A stretch of 64,000 nucleotides of DNA from Ignavibacteria bacterium (GCA_017302895.1 JAFLBV010000001.1:1535001-1599000), one strand, 5' to 3'; shown: positions 53,522 to 61,551, counted from the stretch's first letter. Made by a program: numbers and translations. Notes: generated by a model from the letters alone, not told the origin.

Positions 53522-55432
53522 ATGACGAAAAGATTGCCCCCAGATGATTCCTGTTGCAAGAGATACCAAATGACTGCATTCCTGTTTGCTGTATTGCTAT
53601 GCAGTCTCATAACAAATGTGCATGGTACTATCCGCTATGTGAAAGCGGGCAATCCGACCCCACAACCGCCCTACACATCCTGGGCAACTGCATCTGACAG
53701 CATTCAGAAATGTGTTAATGTATGTCAAAGAGGTGACACAATTTATGTTGGTTCGGGGGTGTACAGGGAGTACCTTCGGAATATACCACCTTTCCTCACA
53801 ATTGTTGGTGAAGAAATGGAATCGACAGTAATAAATTGTTCGGGTCTTAAATCAACAAATTCGTTCCGGAAATCAGCTGTAGAATTAGCTGATTCATTAA
53901 CTGTGCTGAATTTGACATTAATAGGTAATTCAACTGAAATAAATGACTCCTTAATTAAAATAGCATTCGAAGATAACCCTTTATCCGGAATCGCATCCGG
54001 GATTTTGGTACGATATTGTAAGTTGATCAATTTCTTATCAGGTGTCTCACTCGCGAGGGGGGTGATTGGAAACACTATTATGAGGGATGTTCATACATTT
54101 CTTTTGACTTCAATAGATGCAAATAATATTGATTCAATTAAACTCTGCGACAATGTACTGGTCCACCCACTGTATTCAATGGAAAATTTCATCATAAACT
54201 ATCTGAAATATCCAAATATTTTGATCACAAATAACATTTTTATCAAACCGTTCCAATCATCCAGTTTTTATAGTCAGTTATACAGTAACATCTTTTCCAT
54301 CAACCCAATCGTTGAGTTTTCGAATAATTTGTTTTACACAAGGTCATATAATAATGACATCAATACATTTGTCCCTGCAAACGGCACAATGTCATTCTTC
54401 AACAATGTGTTTTGCATTTCAGAGGGTCCTGCCAGGGAATACCGCAAAGACTTCATGGTCTCCTCCGGCAATGTAACCTTTACCAATAATGTGGTTTACG
54501 GGTTTGATAAAGGTATCTGGAACAACTCTCCCAATCTGAAGGTAAACAACAACTGTTTCTGGAATGTACCCACCCCGATTAGCGGAACCCAGCCACCACT
54601 TGTCAACAGCGGGAATCTGTATGTCAATCCGATGTTTGTGAAGGATTACGGTGACTTCCCCGACATCGATTTTCATCTCCAGATGTACTCCCCCCTTATA
54701 GATGCGGGAGACTCAACGATACTCGACAAGGACGGTACGAGAAGCGACATCGGTTTCTACGGCGGACCTTTTGGTGAAAGTTACACATATCAGGATTATG
54801 CTCCCCGCGTTCCGGCGAGAGTGAAACTCCGCTCCACGGGTACACAGGGAATCTATGAACTCTCTTGGAGACCAAACACGGAATCAGACCTGAACAGATA
54901 TGAGGTATATGCCGACAGCACAAGAGGATTTACCCCCGACACAACGAAGATAATCTGGAACGGTACAGATACACTGTTTAACTTCGTTCACAAGAAACCG
55001 TATAACAAACCTGTCTTTTTTAAGGTAAAGGCAGTAGATAACCAGAATCTAAAGAGTGATGCGAGTGAGGAGACGGGAATAGTACCCGTATCGGTTGATG
55101 AGGGAGATATTATTTCAGAAGATTATCACCTTTATCAGAACTATCCGAATCCTTTTAACCCTTCTACAACGATAGAATACAAGCTAAAAACAAGGTCGAG
55201 GGTACGGCTTGATATCTACAACTCGAGTGGTGAACTGGTGAAGACGATGATAAACAAGGAACAGGAGGGGGGATATTATTCGCTGACGGTAAACGCGGAA
55301 GATCTTGCAGCACCGGGGAGTAAATCCGGAGGGGTTGCGAGCGGGGTTTATATCTATCGCATCAATGTGGTTGAAAGTGAGAGGGACATCCCCGTATATA
55401 TTCAGAGCCGGAAGATGCTTTTTGTGAAATAG
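53522..55432 (+). CDS. Secreted right-handed beta-helix protein with T9SS tail (1)
   Basis: A 636-residue protein with a hydrophobic leader (FLFAVLLCSLITNVHG) preceded by Lys-Arg, which favours the start at 53522 over an ATG at 53570. The mature N-terminus TIRYVKAGNPTPQPPYTSWATASDSIQ is the DUF1565-type entry to a parallel beta-helix that runs to about residue 420 (repeated N-N-V/I strands). A fibronectin-type-III-like domain follows (about 440-520). The end, YQNYPNPFNPSTTIEYKL to the last Lys, is a type A sorting domain. It is a likely cargo of the PorU-like sortase at 6109. Ligand or activity unknown; carbohydrate binding is possible. Confidence 0.82.
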   Translation: MTKRLPPDDSCCKRYQMTAFLFAVLLCSLITNVHGTIRYVKAGNPTPQPPYTSWATASDSIQKCVNVCQRGDTIYVGSGVYREYLRNIPPFLTIVGEEMESTVINCSGLKSTNSFRKSAVELADSLTVLNLTLIGNSTEINDSLIKIAFEDNPLSGIASGILVRYCKLINFLSGVSLARGVIGNTIMRDVHTFLLTSIDANNIDSIKLCDNVLVHPLYSMENFIINYLKYPNILITNNIFIKPFQSSSFYSQLYSNIFSINPIVEFSNNLFYTRSYNNDINTFVPANGTMSFFNNVFCISEGPAREYRKDFMVSSGNVTFTNNVVYGFDKGIWNNSPNLKVNNNCFWNVPTPISGTQPPLVNSGNLYVNPMFVKDYGDFPDIDFHLQMYSPLIDAGDSTILDKDGTRSDIGFYGGPFGESYTYQDYAPRVPARVKLRSTGTQGIYELSWRPNTESDLNRYEVYADSTRGFTPDTTKIIWNGTDTLFNFVHKKPYNKPVFFKVKAVDNQNLKSDASEETGIVPVSVDEGDIISEDYHLYQNYPNPFNPSTTIEYKLKTRSRVRLDIYNSSGELVKTMINKEQEGGYYSLTVNAEDLAAPGSKSGGVASGVYIYRINVVESERDIPVYIQSRKMLFVK

Positions 55433-55486
55433 AACCTCAGAACTTCAGAGTTTCAGAACTTCGGAGATTCTGAGGTACCGGGGTTC
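55431..55486. repeat. Palindromic intergenic repeat, copy B
   Basis: 56 bases, beginning with AGAACCTCAG that overlaps the last two bases of the stop codon of the gene at 53522. AGAACCTCAG is matched, with two differences, by CTGAGGTACC at 55470-55479 in inverted orientation. Related to copies at 52350 and 58251. Confidence 0.75.
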
Positions 55487-55519
55487 AACAATTTATAAAA
55501 ACCAAAAGAAGACGGATCA

Positions 55520-58252
55520 ATGACCTGTAGATACAGTTTATTAAGTTGTGTTATTTTTACGATCGTTTTGGTACAAACCATAAAATCACAGGTACCAAAC
55601 GGGATACTTTTCGGGAAAAATTTTGCACAAACAAGTTTTTGGAATGTATCTGAACCCGATGAAAGGCAAATTGACTGGGAGAAACTATTCTCTCACGGTA
55701 TCCATAATGTTTGGGAAGCAGAAGGAGGCAGTGGTGGTAATTTTTCCAGCACTGTCAGAATGAACCGTGACTCCAATTACACAACCGTCATAAGCGATCA
55801 ATCGGGGATTTATGTCAAAACCAAATTATCTGAAAGGTCTCTGACAGACACAGCCTGCAACAAAACCCGCCAGGAGATCACACTCGTTGAAGGTCCTTTC
55901 ATTTATCAGGAAAGGGATTACAGATTTACAAACCTGCCTGGACTTCCAAATTCAATGCTGATACAATATCTGGCACAATTTAAGTTAAAGGGAGGAGGAA
56001 GGCCTGATTCGAACATCACTGTTTGTTCATTACGGGTGAATCTGAACCTGACAGACATATCAGGAAAGACGACAACCGTCACATTGGCGGGGAAGGAAGT
56101 AAAACGGGAAGATTTGTCCGATGAGTTTTTTACGCTGATCATTCTTCCATACGATTTGCGGATAATAAGCAGTTTCAATAACAGTTCATCCGGTACAATC
56201 GATCCGCAAAGCATAAAATCGATGAATATATCGTATGCAGTTGTACTTCCTGAAGGTATCAGCACATTGAACCACGGAGAACTTTACATCGATAATATTG
56301 AAGTGATGGACAGGTTAATCTGGTATGTTTATGGTAGAGACAAGGAAAGAATATTGGAACGCTTTGCGCTGAAGAACAGCCAAATGCTCAGTAAGACGAA
56401 CAGCGATAATAAATCGGGATACCACAACAAAAAAGATGAGATTGCTGAGAAGGGTCACTCCGGACGGACTCCTCATTCAGGGAGCGGTCGGGCTGTTGTA
56501 CCAACCATCCGCTATGTGAAAGCGGGTAACCCCACGCCTGTGTATCCGTACACCACCTGGGCGACTGCATCTGACAGCATACAGAAAGTTGTTGACATGT
56601 GTGAGAGCGGAGATACGATACTGATCGGGACGGGTATCTACAGGGAACAGGTGGTATCAGAACACCAAGGGAGAGACCTTGCGATAATCGGTGTTGATGT
56701 TGACAGTTGCGTTGTGGATATGAAAAATATTCCTCAATTTACAACATCTTACGCCTTCAGAATGAGAGATAATCTCATTTTTGAGAATATCACGATTAGA
56801 ACAATCACTTCCTCAACAGATCATAAAGCGGTTTGGGTGGATGTAATAAGTGGAAGTGCAAATGTAAGAATTCGCTTCAATAAGTTTTCAGGCAGATTTT
56901 ACAAGTCTTTGACAATCTGGTCAGGTAGGGGGGAAATATCAAATAATCTGATCGCAGGTGCCGAGATTGCCTTTGAAACAAGTTACTCGCCCGGCACCTC
57001 AACTCTGAATATAGCTAATAATTATATAAGTAAATCGACTTTTGGATTCATGGTAAATTATGGAGTATTTAAAAATAATTTGGTTTTACTTAGCGATATG
57101 ACAGGTCTTTATTTGAGCATATTAGGAGGGAGTACTGCATCCTTTTTTAACAATTTAATAGCTAATGGACGACCGGGGTCAATTGGAATTGAATATGCCA
57201 GAGGAGAGATAGAAAATAACATAATCAACAAACATAAGGTTGCAATACAGCCATATACTTCAAATACACCTTTAACCTTTCTCAATAATTCAATTGACTC
57301 ATGCACAGTTGTATTTAACCTCAGCCAGGAGGGCGTGGTCCATGGCAACATCAGTTACAACAACTTCTACGGCAACGGCACAATTTCCAATGACATTTCA
57401 AAACTTGATCCCGATACTCTGATCTACACTTCGTATGACCCGATGTATGAAGGCACCGACAGTAGCAACTACCGTCTTCGGATGTATTCCCCCCTCATTG
57501 ATGCCGGTGACCCGACCATCCTTGATGTTGACGGAACCAGAAGTGACATCGGAAGGTATGGAGGTCCCTATGGTCAGAGATACGAATATCTCGATCTTGC
57601 ACCCAAAAAACCGAGGTTTACTCTTGTTACCTCACCCCCTTTACCCTCCCGTGGGGATGCCTCCGGCACTCTCCTGAAAGGCGAGGGGAGGATGGAGATT
57701 CACTGGCGGGGAGGTACAGAGGCGGATTTCAATTCATTCTCACTTCACAGGGGGAGAGACCCGTATTTCATCCCGGGAGAATTAAACAGAATATACTCAG
57801 GCAGAGACACAATGTTTACCGATTCACTCTCTGACCCGACAGGAAACTATACATACAAAATTACAGCGAAGGATAATCAGGGTCTTGTTAGCAAATGGGA
57901 CAGTGTAACGGTGGTACTGACTGATATCGCAGAAGGTGGAGAACTTACACCCAAGGGAGTGGTACTCTACCAAAACTACCCTAATCCATTTAATCCATCC
58001 ACAACAATAAGATTCAGGCTTGAAGAACCCGGAGAGGTTATCCTGAGGGTTTACGATGTAAACGGGTCAACCGTTGCGGTATTGAACAATGGTTGGCTAC
58101 CTGCAGGAGAGCACGAGAGGGATTTCACCCCGGGAAAGACAGGAACGATGAATGACATGGCATCGGGAGTATATTTCTACAACCTCACAGTAAGGGATGC
58201 AAACCTGAAACCGGTTTTCATCCGCTCGGACAAGATGCTTTTTGTGAAATAG
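55520..58252 (+). CDS. Secreted beta-helix protein with T9SS tail (2), fused form
   Basis: A 910-residue exported protein (signal MTCRYSLLSCVIFTIVLVQT). Residues about 30-290 match the protein at 52475. A low-complexity linker follows, then from about 330 VPTIRYVKAGNPTPVYPYTTWATASDSIQ, which copies the start of the mature protein at 53522. A beta-helix (about 340-680), a fibronectin-like part and YQNYPNPFNPSTTIRFRL with a KMLFVK end complete a T9SS cargo. So it is the fused version of its two upstream neighbours. Between the helix and the fibronectin part, about 18 extra residues (PPLPSRGDASGTLLKGEG) are present that the paralogue lacks. Confidence 0.82.
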   Translation: MTCRYSLLSCVIFTIVLVQTIKSQVPNGILFGKNFAQTSFWNVSEPDERQIDWEKLFSHGIHNVWEAEGGSGGNFSSTVRMNRDSNYTTVISDQSGIYVKTKLSERSLTDTACNKTRQEITLVEGPFIYQERDYRFTNLPGLPNSMLIQYLAQFKLKGGGRPDSNITVCSLRVNLNLTDISGKTTTVTLAGKEVKREDLSDEFFTLIILPYDLRIISSFNNSSSGTIDPQSIKSMNISYAVVLPEGISTLNHGELYIDNIEVMDRLIWYVYGRDKERILERFALKNSQMLSKTNSDNKSGYHNKKDEIAEKGHSGRTPHSGSGRAVVPTIRYVKAGNPTPVYPYTTWATASDSIQKVVDMCESGDTILIGTGIYREQVVSEHQGRDLAIIGVDVDSCVVDMKNIPQFTTSYAFRMRDNLIFENITIRTITSSTDHKAVWVDVISGSANVRIRFNKFSGRFYKSLTIWSGRGEISNNLIAGAEIAFETSYSPGTSTLNIANNYISKSTFGFMVNYGVFKNNLVLLSDMTGLYLSILGGSTASFFNNLIANGRPGSIGIEYARGEIENNIINKHKVAIQPYTSNTPLTFLNNSIDSCTVVFNLSQEGVVHGNISYNNFYGNGTISNDISKLDPDTLIYTSYDPMYEGTDSSNYRLRMYSPLIDAGDPTILDVDGTRSDIGRYGGPYGQRYEYLDLAPKKPRFTLVTSPPLPSRGDASGTLLKGEGRMEIHWRGGTEADFNSFSLHRGRDPYFIPGELNRIYSGRDTMFTDSLSDPTGNYTYKITAKDNQGLVSKWDSVTVVLTDIAEGGELTPKGVVLYQNYPNPFNPSTTIRFRLEEPGEVILRVYDVNGSTVAVLNNGWLPAGEHERDFTPGKTGTMNDMASGVYFYNLTVRDANLKPVFIRSDKMLFVK
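57631..57694 (+). repeat. Palindromic GC-rich insertion inside the beta-helix gene
   Basis: About 64 bases rich in CCCTC and GAGGGG words (CTCACCCCCTTTACCC near the left, GGCGAGGGGAGG at the right) sit in frame and add about 18 codons that the paralogue at 53522 does not have. Such CCTCACCCC / GAGGGG palindromes are widespread intergenic bacterial repeats; here one appears to have inserted in a coding region without breaking it. Confidence 0.55.
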
Positions 58253-58315
58253 AACCTCAGAGTTTCAGAGCCTCTGAACTTCCGAGATACTGAGGTTCTG
58301 AGGTTCCGGAGTTCT
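58251..58315. repeat. Palindromic intergenic repeat, copy C
   Basis: 65 bases starting with AGAACCTCAG on the last two bases of the stop codon, as in copy B. AGAACCTCAG (58251-58260) has a perfect inverted partner CTGAGGTTCT at 58290-58299, and it carries one extra word compared with copies A and B. Confidence 0.78.
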
Positions 58316-58647
58316 GACATTCCCTGAAATTAGTTTATGTGTGGAATAATTAGTATATTAGGTGCTGGAAATTAAAATTTCCTCGAAACAGCCTGCAAGA
58401 GCGGCAATTGGTGTATAAAACTTTCCATAAAGACAAAAAACACGGTATCCCCCGACAATCAAATCTTTCTATTCGTTTTATTATCAACTTGTACACTTCC
58501 GGCTCGGAAGTTTCTGCCTCGGGTTTGACATTTATTTATTTTGATCAGCAAGTATCCCGCAATTCCGTATAGAAAACGGAGAACGACAACAGAGTTACAA
58601 ACTCCCGTTCGGGGTCTTACGCCGGTCGCCAACCTTTTAAGGATTTT
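58316..58647 (+). promoter_or_regulatory. Long leader of the DEAD-box helicase gene
   Basis: About 330 bases without a convincing gene. Two hairpins can be drawn: ACTTCC/GGAAGT (58495-58500 and 58506-58511) and CCCG/CGGG (58604-58607 and 58610-58613), the latter about 35 bases before the start codon. DEAD-box cold-shock helicases of many bacteria have long regulated leaders; whether this is one cannot be decided here. A short open frame at 58541-58738 runs into the helicase gene and looks non-coding. Confidence 0.4.
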
Positions 58648-60765
58648 ATGTTTAAAGAAATTGGAATTGAAGAGAGCATCATTAAAGCCATCACAGAACT
58701 TGGCTTTGAAACGCCCACTCAAGTTCAGGAACAAGTAATACCATTACTTTTGGAAGATAACAGCAGGGATATTATAGCCCTTGCACAAACAGGTACCGGA
58801 AAGACCGCAGCGTTTGGCATACCGATACTTCAGAATCTTGATACTGCAAAGAAAAAGATTCAGGTACTTATATTAAGTCCGACCAGAGAACTTTGCCTAC
58901 AGATCGCCGATGATCTTGCAAACTACTCAAAATATAAAACAGGTGTGAAAATTGCCGCAGTGTTTGGCGGAGCGAGCATCGAAAGACAAATAAAATTAGT
59001 GAAAGACGGAGCTCAGATAATATCAGCCACTCCGGGCAGATTACTCGATCTGATTCATCGTAAAGAAGTAAACATTTCCGAAGTTGAGACTGTTGTTCTT
59101 GATGAAGCTGATGAAATGTTGAACATGGGATTTAGAGATGAACTCGTTGCGATACTTTCAGAAACACCTGCTGACAAGAACATGCTTCTTTTCTCTGCAA
59201 CCATGCCTTCAGAAATTACCGGAATTGTTAAAAAATATATGGAAGACCCGATTGAAATTACAGTCGGAAAGAAAAACTCAGGTGCCGAGAATGTAAATCA
59301 TGTCTGCTATCAGGTATATGCAAAAGACAGATATCTTGCACTGAAAAGAATCGTGGATTTTTATCCCGAGATTTACGGTATTGTTTTTTGCCGTACAAGG
59401 AGAGAAACCCAGGAAGTGGCAGATCTTTTGATGAAAGACGGTTATAATGCTGATGCACTTCATGGTGACTTGAGTCAGGCTCAGCGTGACCAGGTAATGA
59501 ACAAATTCAGAATAAAACACCTGCAGATTCTGGTTGCAACTGATGTTGCTGCGAGAGGTCTTGATGTTGACAACCTTACACACATTATCAACTACAGCCT
59601 TCCCGAAGAGATAGAACTCTACACACACAGAAGCGGAAGAACAGGCAGAGCCGGAAAAAAAGGGACTTCGATTGTTATTTCCAACGCAAAAGAGAAACAC
59701 ATTCTTAGCCGCATCGAAAAACAGATTAATAAAAAGTTTACCTTTGAAGAGATTCCTGCCGGTAAATTAATCTGCGAAAAACAGCTTTTCCACCTGATTG
59801 ACAGAATGGAAAAAGTGGAAGTTGACTATACTCAGATCGAATCATTTTTGCCCGAAATCTACAGAAAACTTGAATGGCTCGACAGGGAAGAACTGATAAT
59901 GAAGTTCGTTTCGGTTGAGTTTAACCGTTTCCTCGATTACTACAAAAACAGTGCGGAACTTGCCACACCGAAAGAGGGAAAATCGACAGGCAAGAATTCA
60001 AGATCTGATGTGAACTACACAAGATTTTTTATTAATCTTGGAAAAACCGACAATCTGAAACCCGGAACCCTCATGGGACTCGTTAACGAGTACACAGGAT
60101 TTTCCGATATACAGATTGGTGACATTGAACTTCAGCGGAACTTCTCATTCTTCGAAGCGGATTCCGAGTTTACCGATGTGATCATGAATTCATTCGGTGG
60201 AAAAGATTACAAAGGGAGAACCATTTCAGTCGAAATTTCAGAGGGTAAGAGCAAATCCGGTTCGGATGACAGACCAAGAAGAGCATCATTTGGTGGCGAT
60301 CGTGGCAGAAGTTCCGAAGGCGGAAGAAGCAATTACAGAGGCGGCAACAGAAGCAGAAGCTCTGAAGGCGGCAACAGAAGTGGCGGCGGCGGATACGGTG
60401 GCGGCAGAGGAAGAAGCTCTGAAGGATCATCCTCGGGTGGTTCAGGATATGGCCGCAGTCGCAGTTCCGAAGGTTCATCATCAACCGGTTCAGGCTTTAA
60501 CAGAAGCCGCAGTTCCGAAGGTGACAAAGCCGGTTCCGGATTCAACAGAAGCCGCAGTTCCGAGGGCTCATCGGGTGGTGGTTACAAAGGAAAAAGAAGC
60601 TCTGAAGGTTCTTCAGGCGGTTACCGCGGACAGGGTGGAAGCTCTGAAAGTGCAGCCGGCGGAGACGGTTCCAGACGCTTTAAAGAGTTTAATTCCCGCG
60701 AAAGGAAGTCTGACAAGCCTTCTTTCGGTGATAAATACAAAAAAAGAGAAAAAAAACAGTTTTAA
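58648..60765 (+). CDS. deaD: DEAD-box RNA helicase with DbpA-type RNA-binding domain and RSSEG-repeat tail
   Basis: A 705-residue ATP-dependent RNA helicase. Motif I is AQTGTGKT (46-53), Ia PTRELCLQ, II DEAD (152-155), III SAT (183-185), and VI HRSGRTGRAG. The Q-motif region GFETPTQVQ is near the start. About residues 450-530 form a DbpA-like RNA-binding domain (TRFFINLGKTDNLKPGTLMGLVNEY). The tail from about 540 is Gly/Arg/Ser-rich with seven RSSEG units. It is of the DeaD/CsdA type, involved in ribosome assembly and cold growth in relatives. It ends in a basic KKREKKQF and lies ahead of a 15-bp hairpin. Confidence 0.93.
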   Translation: MFKEIGIEESIIKAITELGFETPTQVQEQVIPLLLEDNSRDIIALAQTGTGKTAAFGIPILQNLDTAKKKIQVLILSPTRELCLQIADDLANYSKYKTGVKIAAVFGGASIERQIKLVKDGAQIISATPGRLLDLIHRKEVNISEVETVVLDEADEMLNMGFRDELVAILSETPADKNMLLFSATMPSEITGIVKKYMEDPIEITVGKKNSGAENVNHVCYQVYAKDRYLALKRIVDFYPEIYGIVFCRTRRETQEVADLLMKDGYNADALHGDLSQAQRDQVMNKFRIKHLQILVATDVAARGLDVDNLTHIINYSLPEEIELYTHRSGRTGRAGKKGTSIVISNAKEKHILSRIEKQINKKFTFEEIPAGKLICEKQLFHLIDRMEKVEVDYTQIESFLPEIYRKLEWLDREELIMKFVSVEFNRFLDYYKNSAELATPKEGKSTGKNSRSDVNYTRFFINLGKTDNLKPGTLMGLVNEYTGFSDIQIGDIELQRNFSFFEADSEFTDVIMNSFGGKDYKGRTISVEISEGKSKSGSDDRPRRASFGGDRGRSSEGGRSNYRGGNRSRSSEGGNRSGGGGYGGGRGRSSEGSSSGGSGYGRSRSSEGSSSTGSGFNRSRSSEGDKAGSGFNRSRSSEGSSGGGYKGKRSSEGSSGGYRGQGGSSESAAGGDGSRRFKEFNSRERKSDKPSFGDKYKKREKKQF
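60307..60651 (+). repeat. RSSEG-encoding repeat in the helicase tail
   Basis: Seven RSSEG codon blocks (first at 60307-60321, last at 60595-60609) plus a degenerate GSSES at 60637-60651, spaced by Gly/Ser/Asn-rich stretches. At the DNA level they share words like AGAAGCTCTGAAGG or CGCAGTTCCGAAGG, so slippage or unequal recombination could change the copy number. Confidence 0.85.
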
Positions 60766-60772
60766 CACAGAT

Positions 60773-60807
60773 GATTTTCCCCTTTTTACTTGAAAAAGGG
60801 GAAAATC
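60773..60807 (+). terminator. 15-bp hairpin after deaD
   Basis: A perfect stem of 15 bp, GATTTTCCCCTTTTT (60773-60787) with AAAAAGGGGAAAATC (60793-60807), and a 5-base loop ACTTG. Only two T follow, so termination would rely on the long stem. Its right arm lies inside the spacer of the promoter candidate at 60790-60820. Confidence 0.6.
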
Positions 60808-60820
60808 TTCCGTATATTTT
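60790..60820 (+). promoter_or_regulatory. Promoter candidate of the zinc-ribbon gene and rpsU
   Basis: TTG at 60790-60792 (inside the hairpin loop), 20 bases, then TATATTTT at 60813-60820, one base from TAnnTTTG. The ATG of the next gene is at 60841. Same geometry as the sites upstream of rplM and yicC. Confidence 0.4.
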
Positions 60821-60840
60821 AAAGCTAAAATTTAATTTAT

Positions 60841-61221
60841 ATGGCACGACTTACAAAAAACATAGAAGCATTTTGCAGAACCTGCGCATCTGTAACCAAG
60901 ATGGAAATCTCTACCCCCGCGGGAGAGGCTTTTGGCGAAGACATGTACTGGGCACACTGCAAAAAATGCAAGAACAAACTTGTTATTTCTGTTGATGATA
61001 TCATCAGAGACGACAAGATATCGGTAAAAGACATTGACATGGGTGAGGCAGTTGACTACTCGCCGGCCAAAGACTATGAAGTAGGCGTTGTTCTTTATCA
61101 TAAAGAATGGCAAGATTTCGGGGTTGTAAAGTCGAAGTCCAAACTTTCACCAACAAAGATATCGCTTACTGTTGAATTTCAGAGTAAAGGTATTAAAAAG
61201 TTATTAGCTTCCATCAATTAA
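60841..61221 (+). CDS. Zinc-ribbon protein with a UvrD/PcrA-tail-like (Tudor-type) domain
   Basis: A 126-residue soluble protein of unrecognised name. The N-terminus has two Cys pairs, Cys12/Cys15 (FCRTC) and Cys40/Cys43 (HCKKC), a zinc-ribbon layout. The C-terminal 60 residues (YEVGVVLYHKEWQDFGVVKSKSKLSPTKISLTVEFQSKGIKKLL) look like the small beta-barrel at the end of PcrA/UvrD helicases that contacts RNA polymerase (Y-x-VG-x-x-V-x-H-x-x-x-G-V followed by a V-x-F-x-x-x-G-x-K-L end). It lies 13 bases before rpsU. It might bind nucleic acid or RNA polymerase, but that is inference from shape alone. Confidence 0.68.
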   Translation: MARLTKNIEAFCRTCASVTKMEISTPAGEAFGEDMYWAHCKKCKNKLVISVDDIIRDDKISVKDIDMGEAVDYSPAKDYEVGVVLYHKEWQDFGVVKSKSKLSPTKISLTVEFQSKGIKKLLASIN

Positions 61222-61234
61222 GAAAGGTATTCGC

Positions 61235-61426
61235 TTGATAGGCATTACTGTACAAGAGAACGAATCTATAGATAAAGCGTTAAAGCGCTTCAAAAAGAAA
61301 TATGAACGCTCGGGCATATTAAAAGAATTTAAGAAGAGGACATTCTTCGTTAAACCTTCAATCAAGAAAAGACTTGAGAGGATTAAAGCGGAGAGAAGAG
61401 CTCACAGGACTGACAACAAGGATTAA
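61235..61426 (+). CDS. rpsU: 30S ribosomal protein S21
   Basis: A 63-residue S21. The pattern ITVQENESIDKALKRFKKKYERSGILKEFKKRTFFVKPSIKKRLERIKAERR is clear, basic and full length. The start is taken as TTG at 61235 (AAGG 7 bases upstream); no ATG is available in frame before the conserved part. In some Bacteroidota the S21-containing ribosome is linked to masking of the anti-Shine-Dalgarno, but this gene has a recognisable ribosome site. It follows the zinc-ribbon gene by 13 bases and is ended by a strong hairpin. Confidence 0.94.
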   Translation: MIGITVQENESIDKALKRFKKKYERSGILKEFKKRTFFVKPSIKKRLERIKAERRAHRTDNKD

Positions 61427-61460
61427 CATTATCCTTCAGTTCTCATAAGGTTTTATAACG

Positions 61461-61506
61461 GGTTTGTGTCTTTTTATCGGAAGATAGAACGACACAGACC
61501 TTTTTT
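61461..61506 (+). terminator. Rho-independent terminator after rpsU
   Basis: GGTTTGTGTC (61461-61470) pairs with GACACAGACC (61491-61500), ten pairs with one G-U, followed by six T. Confidence 0.8.
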
Positions 61507-61522
61507 AGTCTATTCTTCACAC

Positions 61523-61551
61523 AAAAGGGACCTGCAGTTTATGCAAGCCCC
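61523..61551 (-). terminator. Terminator of the LOG-family gene
   Basis: On the minus strand, GGGGCTTGCA pairs with TGCAGGTCCC (ten pairs, two of them G-U) and is followed by four T (plus coordinates 61523-61526). It lies 17 bases beyond the stop of the gene at 61568. Confidence 0.72.

Noticed and set aside
52457..58300. CRISPR-like array at the three CAGAAC repeats
   Set aside because: The copies are 3 kb apart, imperfect and palindromic, without regular spacers or cas genes.
58541..58738. 65-residue frame in the leader of the helicase gene
   Set aside because: It overlaps the start of the helicase gene in another frame, has no ribosome site or recognisable motif, and is basic only because of base composition.
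60197..60793. 198-residue alternative frame over the helicase tail
   Set aside because: It is an Ala/Val/Glu-rich reading of the RSSEG repeat DNA in another frame; open only because of the repeat composition.
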